Source: an uncultured Verrucomicrobiota bacterium
GTDB taxonomy: Bacteria > Verrucomicrobiota > Verrucomicrobiae > Verrucomicrobiales > DEV007
Assembly (NCBI GenBank): GCA_902591645.1
Contig: CACJBM010000006.1
Location: forward strand, 1-53,064
Reading direction: 5' to 3'
Length of the DNA: 53,064 nt
Part shown: one piece after another, positions 34,981 through 43,852 of the stretch
Layout: every line of letters begins with the position of its first letter
Position numbering within the stretch: position 1 is the stretch's first letter
Notes under the pieces: model-generated
What the model saw: the letters and a program-made list of their open reading frames with translations, nothing else
Told to the model about the DNA's origin: nothing
Databases searched by the model: none
Made by a program: the position numbers and the translations under genes

Positions 34981-36426
34981 TTATGAAGAGAGTTGGTTGC
35001 TTGTTCGTTTTTGGTGGTGAGGTAATAGTTTCCCATACCCTTTTCTTAAATAGTTTATAATTGAGAGCATTGAGATTTCACTATTATTTCGACGTGATAT
35101 TATTAATATTATTCCGATACAAGTAATTATCAGGTTTGTTGACCAGGCTCCGAGTGGAGCTGGAATTTTCATTCCCTGAGCAAGGGCTAGAAAAAGATTT
35201 GTTAATAGTAACATTAAAAAGAAAATGATCATTGCGGCTGTAGCGCTACTTGTTAAATTTCGTCTAGAACTAACTATTCCAAGTGGTGATGCAATTAGTG
35301 TTATGACTAAACAGCTTAGCGGTAGAGCCCACCGATAGTGCCAGTGAGTTTTAAAAGCGGCGAGGCTTTTAGCGGATTTTTCTGAGTTGCTTTTTAGATG
35401 AAAAGACAGACCTGATATGCCTAGTTCTTCAGGGTTAATATTTCCACTGTAAAGTTTCCATGGCGTCTCATTCCAGTCTGTAATGACAAGGTTGTGAAAT
35501 TTTCGTTGAGCGATGTTTTCGCTATTTTTATTAAATTGAATGATGGTTCCATTGATTAATGTCCAAGAATTATTTAAATGATTCCACTTTGCTTGGCTTG
35601 AATAATAGGACTGAATTAATTTTCCATTTTCATCTGACTGGTATATTTCGACATTTCTAAGTTTTGCTGAAGCTAGGTTAGGAGGCATTGCGCCAATGAA
35701 CCAAGTTCGATGGTTTGCTCTGTTTCGGTAAAGTCGAGAGTTGAGTTTGTATTGGTTGTTTTGGGATTGAGCGTCGCTCGTATCAAATGACATCAAGACG
35801 GTTTCTTTGTGGGCATCAGTTTCTGGGGCCCACTCGTAATTTAATGTTAGTGAAATTAATGAACAGTAAAGGCCTATAAAAAAAATAGGGGCCAGTACTC
35901 TGTTTAGGCTAAGGCCAGAGCTGATCATTGAGATAATTTCATTGTTTCTAGATAATTTCCCTAAAGCGTAAAGTATTGATAAGAGGAGCGTAATTGGAAG
36001 TATGGTTACAAGGATCTGAGGTATTTGAACTAGGTAGTATTTTGCTATACCAAGCATTGGGGTGCCCGCTTTCGATAGGTCTGGGCCGTTATCGCTTAAA
36101 TCGATGATAAGCCAGATGGCGATGAATCCTCCTAGGCTATAACTGAAGGGGAGTATGATCTGACGAATTATATATTTGGTTAATAGTTTTGAGCAGGAAT
36201 AAAATATAAGTAAGAGCGTAGGGCTTAGAATTAATGTTCCCGTTAATATTTGTCTGATTAATGTGTCTCCTTTTGATTGGGCGATTCCAGCGAAGTGAAG
36301 TTGTGAGGCTCCGTGCCGTGCCATTTCGAATCTTAACCAAAACCAAAAAACAGTTAGGCAAATGGTCGATAGGGTTAGCAATAAAACTACGCTTTTAAGA
36401 TGATTGTTCTTTGAGTTCCTGAGCAT
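34981..36426 (-). CDS. LptF/LptG family permease with N-terminal extension
   Basis: A 481-residue membrane protein of the YjgP/YjgQ family. The canonical domain begins at about residue 84 (LLTKYIIRQIILPFSYSLG), with three to four helices to about 200, a periplasmic beta-jellyroll region (about 205-360) and two or three C-terminal helices (about 375-455). The N-terminal 83 residues add two more membrane segments (about 12-31 and 57-77), which normal LptF or LptG lacks. The family forms the inner-membrane part of the Lpt lipopolysaccharide exporter with LptB. Only one such gene is in this window. The downstream hypothetical is 20 bases away. A later start is possible, but no codon near residue 84 is preceded by a clear Shine-Dalgarno sequence. 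Confidence 0.82.
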   Translation of the reverse strand: MLRNSKNNHLKSVVLLLTLSTICLTVFWFWLRFEMARHGASQLHFAGIAQSKGDTLIRQILTGTLILSPTLLLIFYSCSKLLTKYIIRQIILPFSYSLGGFIAIWLIIDLSDNGPDLSKAGTPMLGIAKYYLVQIPQILVTILPITLLLSILYALGKLSRNNEIISMISSGLSLNRVLAPIFFIGLYCSLISLTLNYEWAPETDAHKETVLMSFDTSDAQSQNNQYKLNSRLYRNRANHRTWFIGAMPPNLASAKLRNVEIYQSDENGKLIQSYYSSQAKWNHLNNSWTLINGTIIQFNKNSENIAQRKFHNLVITDWNETPWKLYSGNINPEELGISGLSFHLKSNSEKSAKSLAAFKTHWHYRWALPLSCLVITLIASPLGIVSSRRNLTSSATAAMIIFFLMLLLTNLFLALAQGMKIPAPLGAWSTNLIITCIGIILIISRRNNSEISMLSIINYLRKGYGKLLPHHQKRTSNQLSS

Positions 36427-36538
36427 GGAGTTAAAGATTCAATAAGATGGCATCAAGGTATTGTGTATTATTGAGTCCTCAAATTGTCTGTATGCATTTT
36501 TGCTTTATCATGGATAAGGCATTCAGGAAAGTGAGTAA

Positions 36539-37393
36539 TTAAATTGAAGGCAAGATGGCTTCAATTTCTTGGTGTTTTACACATAATGTTTCAATTTCTT
36601 CTGGTGCCATGACAAGGAATGCAGTTGAAAGAGCATCTGCAAGAGCGGCGTAAGGTGCCAGAGCCCACGCGTTGCATTTTTTCATAGGTACCCGGCAATG
36701 TTTTCTTGGATCAATAATGTGCTCGCCTCTCTCGCTGAATCCTGATCCGCTTAAAGAGTTATTGTTTAATATGATTTCGGGCGAATCCGGTTCACCTAAA
36801 CCTCCTATCCACCCTTTGCCATCGGGACCATCTCCAAAGGCTAATAGCGTGCTTCCACCTGCATCTAACATGGCGTTATTGATTCCGCTTTCTTTTAAAA
36901 TTAAGGCCATTTGATCTAGAGCATACCCTTTACCTATTCCTCCAAGATCGAGCCATAGGTTATCGGACAAAACAGTGGCAGTTAATGAGTCATGATTGAG
37001 TTTTATTTTATTAATTCCAATGGCGTCGATTGCTTTGGAAAGCTCTTCGCTAGATGGATCCCGGGGGCTCTGATCAGGGTTCGTTAGGACAGCAATTAAA
37101 GGGCCAATAGTGATATCGAATGCGCCCTCTGTAGCACTATGAATATCTTGTGCTAGCTGTATGCAGTCTAAAGCTGCAACCCCTATAGGTGTACTTTCGC
37201 CTTTATGTAAGTGATTCAATCTGGAGATGTCGCTATTCCTTTTAAAGCGGCTTAGTTCGGATTCTAGTGGTTCAAGGTCTCTTAGTGCGGCTGAGGCTAC
37301 GGCCATTGCTTTGGCTTCATTGGTTCCTGTTACATAAATTTGAAATTCAGTAGCCATGGCGTGAGCTCCGATCTTATGTATTTCTTCATGCAT
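36539..37393 (-). CDS. apbE: ApbE-type FAD:protein FMN transferase
   Basis: A 284-residue protein with the ApbE core: an N-terminal ATEFQIYV strand, FDITIGPLI (92-100), DLGGIGKGYALD (149-160), DAGGSTLLAFGDG (177-189) and HIIDPR (225-230). The length is near the short end of the family, and there is no signal or lipobox, so it is probably cytoplasmic, unlike periplasmic ApbE lipoproteins. It transfers FMN from FAD to Thr or Ser of target proteins such as RnfG/NqrC. It is encoded two bases after the GT39-like gene on the same strand. Confidence 0.88.
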   Translation of the reverse strand: MHEEIHKIGAHAMATEFQIYVTGTNEAKAMAVASAALRDLEPLESELSRFKRNSDISRLNHLHKGESTPIGVAALDCIQLAQDIHSATEGAFDITIGPLIAVLTNPDQSPRDPSSEELSKAIDAIGINKIKLNHDSLTATVLSDNLWLDLGGIGKGYALDQMALILKESGINNAMLDAGGSTLLAFGDGPDGKGWIGGLGEPDSPEIILNNNSLSGSGFSERGEHIIDPRKHCRVPMKKCNAWALAPYAALADALSTAFLVMAPEEIETLCVKHQEIEAILPSI

Positions 37394-37395
37394 TA

Positions 37396-39093
37396 CTATT
37401 TTTCAGATCGTCGGTTAACCATTTCAATGAATAGTTCTTTTTCGATGTAAATATGAAGCATAACGTTATCTCGAAGGTTCATCATATCGGGGCCTATGTA
37501 ACGGTCGCCTAGAGTGGAGGTGAGTTGCTCATCATAGGCAGCATCACAGATGACCACGTCGTTTTCTACTGAGGCTTTAAGGTCCCGAGGATGTTGCGGG
37601 TAGCCAGCTTTTTGAATGTCCCGGAAGTAGTAGGGGAGCGGCCAGCCGGTTTCGGGATGGCAGACAAGCACGGAAAGTTGGGGGTTTATTTTCCGTAGCT
37701 CATTAACCTGTGCTACAAGTCTAGAGACTAGGCTAGGGGAAGTGTGAGAATAGATGTAGGGGTTCCGATCGGAATTAAAAGGGGCCTGTGAACGTGAGCT
37801 GGGGAATGGATTGAAATGCTTATACCAGAGATTTTTAAGGGTGTTTGGAGCAAATTTGCTCTTTTGTCCGGCCTCTGTCTGTGTGGTTTTGAAGTTGGCG
37901 ATCTGGTCCTGCTTTAAGAGGTTGCAGCATCCGAGGAGGAGCACAACGATTGTTAGTAGTTGGGTGCCTTTACTGGTCAGCTTATTAGGAATTGTACTAC
38001 ATAGCATGAGGAGTGAACTGAAACCGAAGCCGGCCAGTAGGATGGCTGCGTGCAGGAAGGCGAGGATTGACCAGGGAGTCTTGTAGGAAATGGCAGAGTA
38101 GATCAAGAGGGTTAATAGCGCATAGGTGGCAAGGAGTCTTAGGAAAACCCGTGTTCTCTTCGGTAGGTCACGCCTGAGAAAGGTTGCAAGTGCGCCAATT
38201 GCGGCGAGTACGAGTATTAATAGTTCGCTCCATGTATAGAGCTCCATTTTTTTCCAGCTGAGCAGTTCAGTGTAATACATGAAGGGTTTCTCGTGCCCGC
38301 TTCCTTCGGCGCGCTCCATATAGTTCAGGTAAGTAGAGTAACTTTTTGGGATGGCATCGAGATTGGTGAAGAAGATTGAATAGAGTGAAGCTGAAAAGAT
38401 CAGACAGAGTAGCACGCCGATAGTGACATGTTTGGTGAGGGGAATGACGGCCAGCCTTGCCGCTTTCCGTTTGGTGGCCTCCTCAATGATCCAGATGATG
38501 AGAGCTGCGGATACAAATGCAAAAATTGAAATTACGAAGGTTTCCTTAGTGGCGTGCATCAATGCAGCGAGGAGCCCGGCAAATATCATCCATTTGAGTT
38601 TTTGATGACAGAAATATTTCCAGATGCAGAAAATGAAGGCTGCAAGTAGAAGCACCATTGGTAACTCCATGATGTAATAGCGGCTGAAGAACACATGCAT
38701 TGGTGAAATGGCCGTCAGGAAGGCTGCGGCAGCGGTCCCAGTATTGCCAATTAGTTTACGGAAGAGTAGGGCAGCTGCGATGAGTGCGATGCCGAAGACG
38801 GCGGGAGTCAGTCTCAGTGTCGTCTCGTCAAGCTTTAGGTATGATGAGGCCCCTCTGACTAGGGTAACGGGAAGAGAGAAGAGCAAAAGGCCTGGGCCAT
38901 GGCCGTCGCTAGGGTTGTATTCAAAGCCATTACCCTCCAGTAGAGTGCCCATTCGGTACGCTTGCACTGCTTCATCGGTGTGCATTGGCCGAATTCCAAG
39001 ATCGCGAACTCGTAATTCTGTACCTATCAGCACAGAAAGAATAAAGATTATTGGCAATATAGTGTTTTTCTTTAGGAATTGCATAATAGCCAT
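37396..39093 (-). CDS. Agl23/GT39-like membrane glycosyltransferase family protein, GC-rich
   Basis: A 565-residue integral membrane protein with a first membrane segment (13-27), a periplasmic loop with RPMHTDEAVQAYR (36-48; the Asp-Glu pair is the expected catalytic or sugar-phosphate site in GT-C enzymes), GPGLLLF, and about 10 further membrane segments including SPMHVFFSRYYIMELPMV. The C-terminal 130 residues are a soluble domain. This is the pattern of the TIGR03663/Agl23 family, related to GT39 mannosyltransferases. In some archaea it is linked to N-glycosylation; the bacterial role is not established. Its DNA is visibly richer in G+C (about 55-60 % in several 60-base lines) than its neighbours. 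It ends two bases before apbE. Confidence 0.72.
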   Translation of the reverse strand: MAIMQFLKKNTILPIIFILSVLIGTELRVRDLGIRPMHTDEAVQAYRMGTLLEGNGFEYNPSDGHGPGLLLFSLPVTLVRGASSYLKLDETTLRLTPAVFGIALIAAALLFRKLIGNTGTAAAAFLTAISPMHVFFSRYYIMELPMVLLLAAFIFCIWKYFCHQKLKWMIFAGLLAALMHATKETFVISIFAFVSAALIIWIIEEATKRKAARLAVIPLTKHVTIGVLLCLIFSASLYSIFFTNLDAIPKSYSTYLNYMERAEGSGHEKPFMYYTELLSWKKMELYTWSELLILVLAAIGALATFLRRDLPKRTRVFLRLLATYALLTLLIYSAISYKTPWSILAFLHAAILLAGFGFSSLLMLCSTIPNKLTSKGTQLLTIVVLLLGCCNLLKQDQIANFKTTQTEAGQKSKFAPNTLKNLWYKHFNPFPSSRSQAPFNSDRNPYIYSHTSPSLVSRLVAQVNELRKINPQLSVLVCHPETGWPLPYYFRDIQKAGYPQHPRDLKASVENDVVICDAAYDEQLTSTLGDRYIGPDMMNLRDNVMLHIYIEKELFIEMVNRRSEK

Positions 39094-39197
39094 TCTTTTG
39101 AGTAGCTTAAACAGGGAGATTATAGTTGCAATCGATCATCAGCAATAAGGATGCTTGCGTTTCTTGCTTATAGCTCCTTCAGTTGGCGTCCAGAAAG

Positions 39198-40994
39198 ATG
39201 TGGAAAAGGAATAAGAAGAACATAGATAATGACGAGACAGATAAGGGTTTAAGTGAATTATTAAAACTTGTTACCTACCTAAACCCTTACCGATTGTATT
39301 TTTATTCGGCATTAGTTTGTCTTTTTTTAACCGCTACCTTATCGCTTGCGTTTCCGTATTTGATGGGGATTTTGATAGGTGGATCAATGGGTAGTAGCGA
39401 TGCTATTGCAGACCCAAAAAGTGTTGAAGAGAATATTAACAGAGTAGCTTTAATTCTTATTGCGGTTCTCGCGGTACAAGCATTTATAGCATATTGGCGT
39501 ATTAGGTGGTTTGCGTTTGCTGGAGAGTCAGCTCTTGCTGATATAAGAAAGGATGCTTATGGCAAACTAGTTCGATTGCCGATGAGTTATTTTTCGGAGC
39601 GCAGAGTTGGAGAGCTTTGCAGTCGCATATCTGCAGACCTTACACTAATACGAGACACTTTAATACTGACTGTTCCGCAAATTATTCGACAATCTGTAAT
39701 GTTGGTAGGTGGTATTTTATTCATTGCATTTGCGTCAACGAAATTAACAATGGTCATGTTGTTATGTGTTCCTATCGTTGTTATTTTGATGGGGGTTTTT
39801 GGTAGAGGTATTCGTGTGCAGACCAGAGAAGCTCAAGATGAGTTGGCTGCTAGTAATGTGGTAGTTGAAGAGTCTCTTCATGGAATAGCTAGCGTGAAAG
39901 CTTTTACTAATGAGAATTATGAAGAGTCTCGCTACTCAGAGTCTCTTAAAGGATTTGTAAATTTGACCCTCAGTGCTTCTAAGGCTCGTGCATTGTTCGT
40001 TTCGTTCATTATTTTTGCGCTTTTTGGGGTGATTACTTTTGTCGTATGGTATGGAGCGGGCATGCTAGAGAGGGGGGAAATTGATGCTGCAAAGTTTACT
40101 CAATTTGTATTGTTTAGTATTTTTGTAGGAGCCGCTTTAGGTTCATTTCCAGATATATTGAGTCAACTCCATAAAGCAGTTGGGGCAACCGTTAGAGTTC
40201 GTGAAATCCTTAGTGAGGAGCCTGAAGTGGCTCATGCCGATGGCCAGACATCGCGTTTGCGTGGTGAAGTTGAATTTAGCGATGTGTTTTTTAGTTATCC
40301 TTCGCGTAAAGATGTGGAGGTGTTAAGGGGGATTAATTTATCAGTTGATGCAGGTGAGAGGGTCGCGATTGTGGGATCTAGTGGAGCAGGTAAATCGACG
40401 TTATTTCAGCTACTTATGCGTTTCTACGATCCATCCTCTGGAGAATTAAAGTTTGATGGACAAAATGCTGCAAATTATTCTCTAAGCGATTTGAGAGGGC
40501 AGATGGCAATTGTTCCTCAGGACGTTCTATTGTTTGGAGGGTCGATAAGAGATAATATTGCTTATGGTTATCCAGAAGCCGAAGAGGTCGATATAATACA
40601 AGCTGCTAAAAAGGCTAATGCTCATGAATTCATTCAATCTTTTCCTGATGATTATCAAACAATCGTGGGTGACCGTGGAGTTAAGCTTTCAGGTGGGCAG
40701 CGTCAACGCATAGCGATTGCGCGTGCTATTCTAGCTGACCCGGCTATTTTGTTGCTTGATGAGGCAACTAGTTCACTTGATTCAGAGGGAGAGAGGTTGG
40801 TTCATGAAGCCCTAGAAAGTTTAATGAGTAAGAGAACATCAATCATTATTGCGCATCAATTAGCTACTGTCAGAGAGGCTGACAGAATACTTGTTCTCCG
40901 AGATGGTATATTTATTGAATCAGGAACTCACGAGGAGCTTTCGTGTAAACAAGGCGGTGTTTATAAGATGCTTTGTGAGCTTCAATTTAATTAG
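39198..40994 (+). CDS. ABC exporter, MsbA/LmrA-type
   Basis: A 598-residue half-transporter from ATG 39198 (an in-frame TTG at 39183 is an alternative). Six membrane helices fill about 30-325 with a coupling region ADIRKDAYGKLVRLPMSYF. The nucleotide-binding domain has VFFSYPSRKDVEVL, Walker A GSSGAGKST (about 392-400), the Q-loop VPQDVLLFGGSI, the signature LSGGQRQR, Walker B ILLLDEATSSLD and the H-loop HQLATV. It is a homodimeric lipid or multidrug exporter of the MsbA group; substrate unknown. No partner gene is adjacent. Confidence 0.9.
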   Translation: MWKRNKKNIDNDETDKGLSELLKLVTYLNPYRLYFYSALVCLFLTATLSLAFPYLMGILIGGSMGSSDAIADPKSVEENINRVALILIAVLAVQAFIAYWRIRWFAFAGESALADIRKDAYGKLVRLPMSYFSERRVGELCSRISADLTLIRDTLILTVPQIIRQSVMLVGGILFIAFASTKLTMVMLLCVPIVVILMGVFGRGIRVQTREAQDELAASNVVVEESLHGIASVKAFTNENYEESRYSESLKGFVNLTLSASKARALFVSFIIFALFGVITFVVWYGAGMLERGEIDAAKFTQFVLFSIFVGAALGSFPDILSQLHKAVGATVRVREILSEEPEVAHADGQTSRLRGEVEFSDVFFSYPSRKDVEVLRGINLSVDAGERVAIVGSSGAGKSTLFQLLMRFYDPSSGELKFDGQNAANYSLSDLRGQMAIVPQDVLLFGGSIRDNIAYGYPEAEEVDIIQAAKKANAHEFIQSFPDDYQTIVGDRGVKLSGGQRQRIAIARAILADPAILLLDEATSSLDSEGERLVHEALESLMSKRTSIIIAHQLATVREADRILVLRDGIFIESGTHEELSCKQGGVYKMLCELQFN

Positions 40995-41080
40995 ATTTAG
41001 TGTAAATAGACTAACTGTTTTATCACTCAATTGAGAGCACTATTAATCCCGTGATTTTAGCTCTATTATTTGGGGGAAAG

Positions 41081-41153
41081 TACGCGGACTGGGACTCGAA
41101 CCCAGGACCAATTGGTTAAAAGCCAACTGCTCTACCAACTGAGCTATCCGCGC
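41081..41153 (-). tRNA. tRNA-Lys (anticodon TTT)
   Basis: On the minus strand GCGCGGA pairs with TCCGCGT (a G-U pair at the end) in the acceptor stem. The D arm contains AGCTCAGTTGGTAGAGC. The anticodon loop CTTTTAA between TTGG and CCAA gives TTT (reads AAA/AAG). The T loop is TTCGAGT. The terminal CCA is not encoded; discriminator A. Confidence 0.95.
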
Positions 41154-41368
41154 TTTTTTTGAAGGGTCGACTCTACTTGTTTCCTCGATGGTCGCAAGTT
41201 GGTTTTTATTATTTAATGTAAGAAGTTTAGGAAAGGATTGATGATTATAAGTCCCTCAAATGACAATTATAGAAGTTAAAATCACTATATTTCAACACTT
41301 TTAGCCTAGCCTTATTTCATGTGGCCTATCTGAAAAGCGGGAAATAAACTAACTAGATTAAATGGAAG

Positions 41369-41442
41369 CGCTCCCTGCAGGACTCGAACCTGCGACCTAC
41401 GGATTAGAAATCCGTTGCTCTATCCAGCTGAGCTAAGGGAGC
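41369..41442 (-). tRNA. tRNA-Arg (anticodon TCT)
   Basis: On the minus strand GCTCCCT pairs with AGGGAGC in the acceptor stem, with a G discriminator and no encoded CCA. The D arm contains AGCTCAGCTGGATAGAGC. The anticodon loop TTTCTAA between CGGAT and ATCCG gives TCT (reads AGA/AGG). The T loop is TTCGAGT. Confidence 0.95.
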
Positions 41443-41590
41443 TGTTTTCAGTTGATTCCTAGCACTTGGTTGATCAAGTTGCAATCAAACTGAAACAGAA
41501 CTAAGAATAAATCTGTAAATCTTAAGTATAAGATTTCCCATATTATAATTTATTATATAGATTTATATATCGCGTTTTAATTGAAAATCT

Positions 41591-42328
41591 TTGGAAGCCG
41601 AAAACAGAGTATCATTAGAAATTTTCGAAGGCCCCCTCGATTTACTTCTTTATTTAATTAAGAAGGACGAGGTCGATATCTATGATGTGTCTATTGAAAG
41701 AATTACGAGTCAATATCTAGAATACATCGAAACCTTTAAAATTCTTAACATTGAGCTTGCTAGTGAATTTATAGTCATGGCAGCAACGCTAATGTATATA
41801 AAGAGTCGGACTTTGTTGCCAAGAAACGAGCAGGCTCCGGAGGAGGATGTTGATGAAGAGGATCCTAGGTGGGAGTTGATTAGACAATTAGTTGAATATA
41901 AGAAATTCAAAGATGCCGCATACTATTTAGAAAAGCGGGAAGCTGACAACCAGCAGATTTTTGCCTCAGAGAGACAAGACGCTGAGGAGAAGGATGATGA
42001 AGAACCGGTTTTAAATGTTGGTATATTTGATCTTATCCGAGCCTTTCAGGGAATCCTTAAGAGATTTGAAGATGAGGAAGATTTGGCTGAGATAGCCGAT
42101 GATAGATTTACTGTTAGCGATAAAATCGATTATTTAATGGTTCGCGTTAATAAAGGACAAAAAATCAAATTTACTGAGTTATTTGCTGAGGCTACAACAA
42201 AAGGTGAGGTAATGGTTACTTTTTTGGCTTTACTTGAGCTTATTAGGCTAAATGAATTTCAAGTGCGGCAGGAGGCTATTTTAGGTGAAATAGAGATTAA
42301 GCGTAGTAGTGATGAGAAATTAGGCTAA
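41591..42328 (+). CDS. scpA: Segregation and condensation protein A
   Basis: A 245-residue protein beginning with TTG 41591 (no ATG nearby, no Shine-Dalgarno sequence). It has the ScpA kleisin signature EIFEGPLDLLLYLIKKDEVDIYDV (10-33), then SIERITSQYLEYIE, a Glu/Asp-rich linker, and the C-terminal winged-helix end TKGEVMVTFLALLELIRLNEFQVRQEA. It bridges the two heads of SMC in chromosome segregation. scpB, often adjacent, is absent downstream; nusA follows instead after 115 bases. Confidence 0.93.
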   Translation: MEAENRVSLEIFEGPLDLLLYLIKKDEVDIYDVSIERITSQYLEYIETFKILNIELASEFIVMAATLMYIKSRTLLPRNEQAPEEDVDEEDPRWELIRQLVEYKKFKDAAYYLEKREADNQQIFASERQDAEEKDDEEPVLNVGIFDLIRAFQGILKRFEDEEDLAEIADDRFTVSDKIDYLMVRVNKGQKIKFTELFAEATTKGEVMVTFLALLELIRLNEFQVRQEAILGEIEIKRSSDEKLG

Positions 42329-42352
42329 TCTATTCAATTAGGGGTTTCCAGC

Positions 42353-42380
42353 TTGACGGTAAGGACTCTAACTCTATAGT
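42353..42380 (+). promoter_or_regulatory. Possible promoter of the nusA operon
   Basis: TTGACG (42353-42358) and TATAGT (42375-42380) are 16 bases apart. It would give a leader of about 57 bases before the nusA ATG. It starts just after the scpA stop. Confidence 0.45.
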
Positions 42381-42443
42381 TATATGCTTGAAGAAAGGGT
42401 GGGCCATTAGTTCCGCTCTTTTTTCGTCTTAGAGTAAAAAGAA

Positions 42444-43811
42444 ATGACAAGCGAAATCCAGGTCCTCTTTGAATATTATGAAAAAGAGAAAGGAATTGCC
42501 CGAGAAACTATGGTCGAGGCACTTTCCGTTGCTTTGCTTTCGGCTGCTCGCAAAAGTGTTGGGCCAGCGCGTGAGTTGAGAGTCGATGTTAATCCGGAAA
42601 AGGGTGATATTGTGGCAGTTGCAAAACTAATTGCATCAGAAGATGTAAAATCTCCATACGAAGAAATTTCAATGGATATAGCCAGAAAAATCAATCCAGA
42701 GGCGCAGTTAGGCGACGAAATTGAAGTTAAAGTGACTCCAACAGACTTCGGTAGGATAGCGGCACAGACTGCAAGGCAAACGATGATGCAACAACTTCGT
42801 ATAGCTGAAAAAGCTATGATTTACGACGAATTTAAGGATCGTGCTGGTGATATTGTTGGTGGAACTGTGCGTAGGTTTGATAAATCTGACGTAATGATTG
42901 ATCTCGGCAAGTTCGAAGGAACGATGCCTTCGCGTGAGAGGGTTTCAACAGACCAATATAGCATAGGCGATAGGATAAGGGCATATGTGGTGGCTGTTGA
43001 GAATGGGGCAAGGGGTCCTGAGATCATTTTGTCTAGGAGTCACCCAAATTTTGTTAGAAGGCTTTTTGAATTTGAAGTTAGTGAAATCGCGGATCAGACA
43101 GTAGAGATTAGAGGGATCGCCCGTGAACCTGGTTTCAGAACCAAAGTCGCTGTTTATTCTGCGGATCCTAAGGTTGATCCAGTGGGAGCTTGCGTAGGAT
43201 TAAGAGGCGCTAGGGTTAAAAATATAGTCCGAGAACTCAATAACGAGAAAGTTGATATAATCCGATGGAGCGAGGATCTGACAGAATTTGTAACGGATGC
43301 ACTCAAGCCGGCAATTATTAGATCGATAGAAATTGATGAGGAACAGCATCAAGTTAGGGTCACGGTAGATGAGGAAGAGCTTTCAAAGGCTATTGGTAGG
43401 AGAGGACAAAATGCAAGGCTCACATCAAGACTGCTTGGTTGGGACGTACAGATTGAAAAAGATGCTTCGAAAACTGAAATCTTTGAAAAGCGGGTAATAG
43501 ATGCTGCTACAGAATTTGTAACGCACATTGGTGAAGATAATATTGATATTGATACTGCTATCAAATTGGTTAAAGGAGGCATAGTTAATCTCGAGTTTTT
43601 CTCTATGGTTGATGTTAGTGATGTCTCTGAGATTCTTGAAGGAGACCAAGAGTCGGCAGAAAAGATATGTGCTGCGGCAAGAAAGATTGATCTGGAAAGT
43701 AATAATGAGGGTGCCGCTGAAAACGAAGGCAACGACCAGTCAAAGGGCGCTGAGGAGTCAGCAGGAACCGAGGTCGAAAAAGAATCAGAGGGTGAACTGG
43801 AATCTGTTTAA
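42444..43811 (+). CDS. nusA: Transcription termination/antitermination protein NusA
   Basis: A 455-residue protein with the N-terminal RNA-polymerase-binding domain (about 1-130), an S1 domain (about 135-200), and two KH domains (about 205-350: FEVSEIADQTVEIRGIAREPG, CVGLRGARVKNIVREL and SKAIGRRGQNARLTSRL). A short helix-hairpin-helix-like segment and an acidic C-terminal tail follow. It pauses and assists termination and antitermination. rimP, the usual gene in front of nusA in many bacteria, is not seen here. infB follows after 41 bases. Confidence 0.96.
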   Translation: MTSEIQVLFEYYEKEKGIARETMVEALSVALLSAARKSVGPARELRVDVNPEKGDIVAVAKLIASEDVKSPYEEISMDIARKINPEAQLGDEIEVKVTPTDFGRIAAQTARQTMMQQLRIAEKAMIYDEFKDRAGDIVGGTVRRFDKSDVMIDLGKFEGTMPSRERVSTDQYSIGDRIRAYVVAVENGARGPEIILSRSHPNFVRRLFEFEVSEIADQTVEIRGIAREPGFRTKVAVYSADPKVDPVGACVGLRGARVKNIVRELNNEKVDIIRWSEDLTEFVTDALKPAIIRSIEIDEEQHQVRVTVDEEELSKAIGRRGQNARLTSRLLGWDVQIEKDASKTEIFEKRVIDAATEFVTHIGEDNIDIDTAIKLVKGGIVNLEFFSMVDVSDVSEILEGDQESAEKICAAARKIDLESNNEGAAENEGNDQSKGAEESAGTEVEKESEGELESV

Positions 43812-43852
43812 AGTTACGGAGTCAGCACCCATGAAAGTTAAAAAACAAATTA

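Larger units (their letters stand above)
40995..41590. other. Intergenic region with two tRNA genes
   Basis: The 596 bases contain tRNA-Lys (41081-41153) and tRNA-Arg (41369-41442), both on the minus strand. The stretch between them, 41154-41368, holds no gene. I see no rRNA or other RNA gene. Confidence 0.6.

Noticed and set aside
41026..41035. 10-bp palindrome CTCAATTGAG downstream of tRNA-Lys
   Set aside because: It is too short for a stable hairpin, has no T-run, and its size is not surprising for AT-rich DNA.
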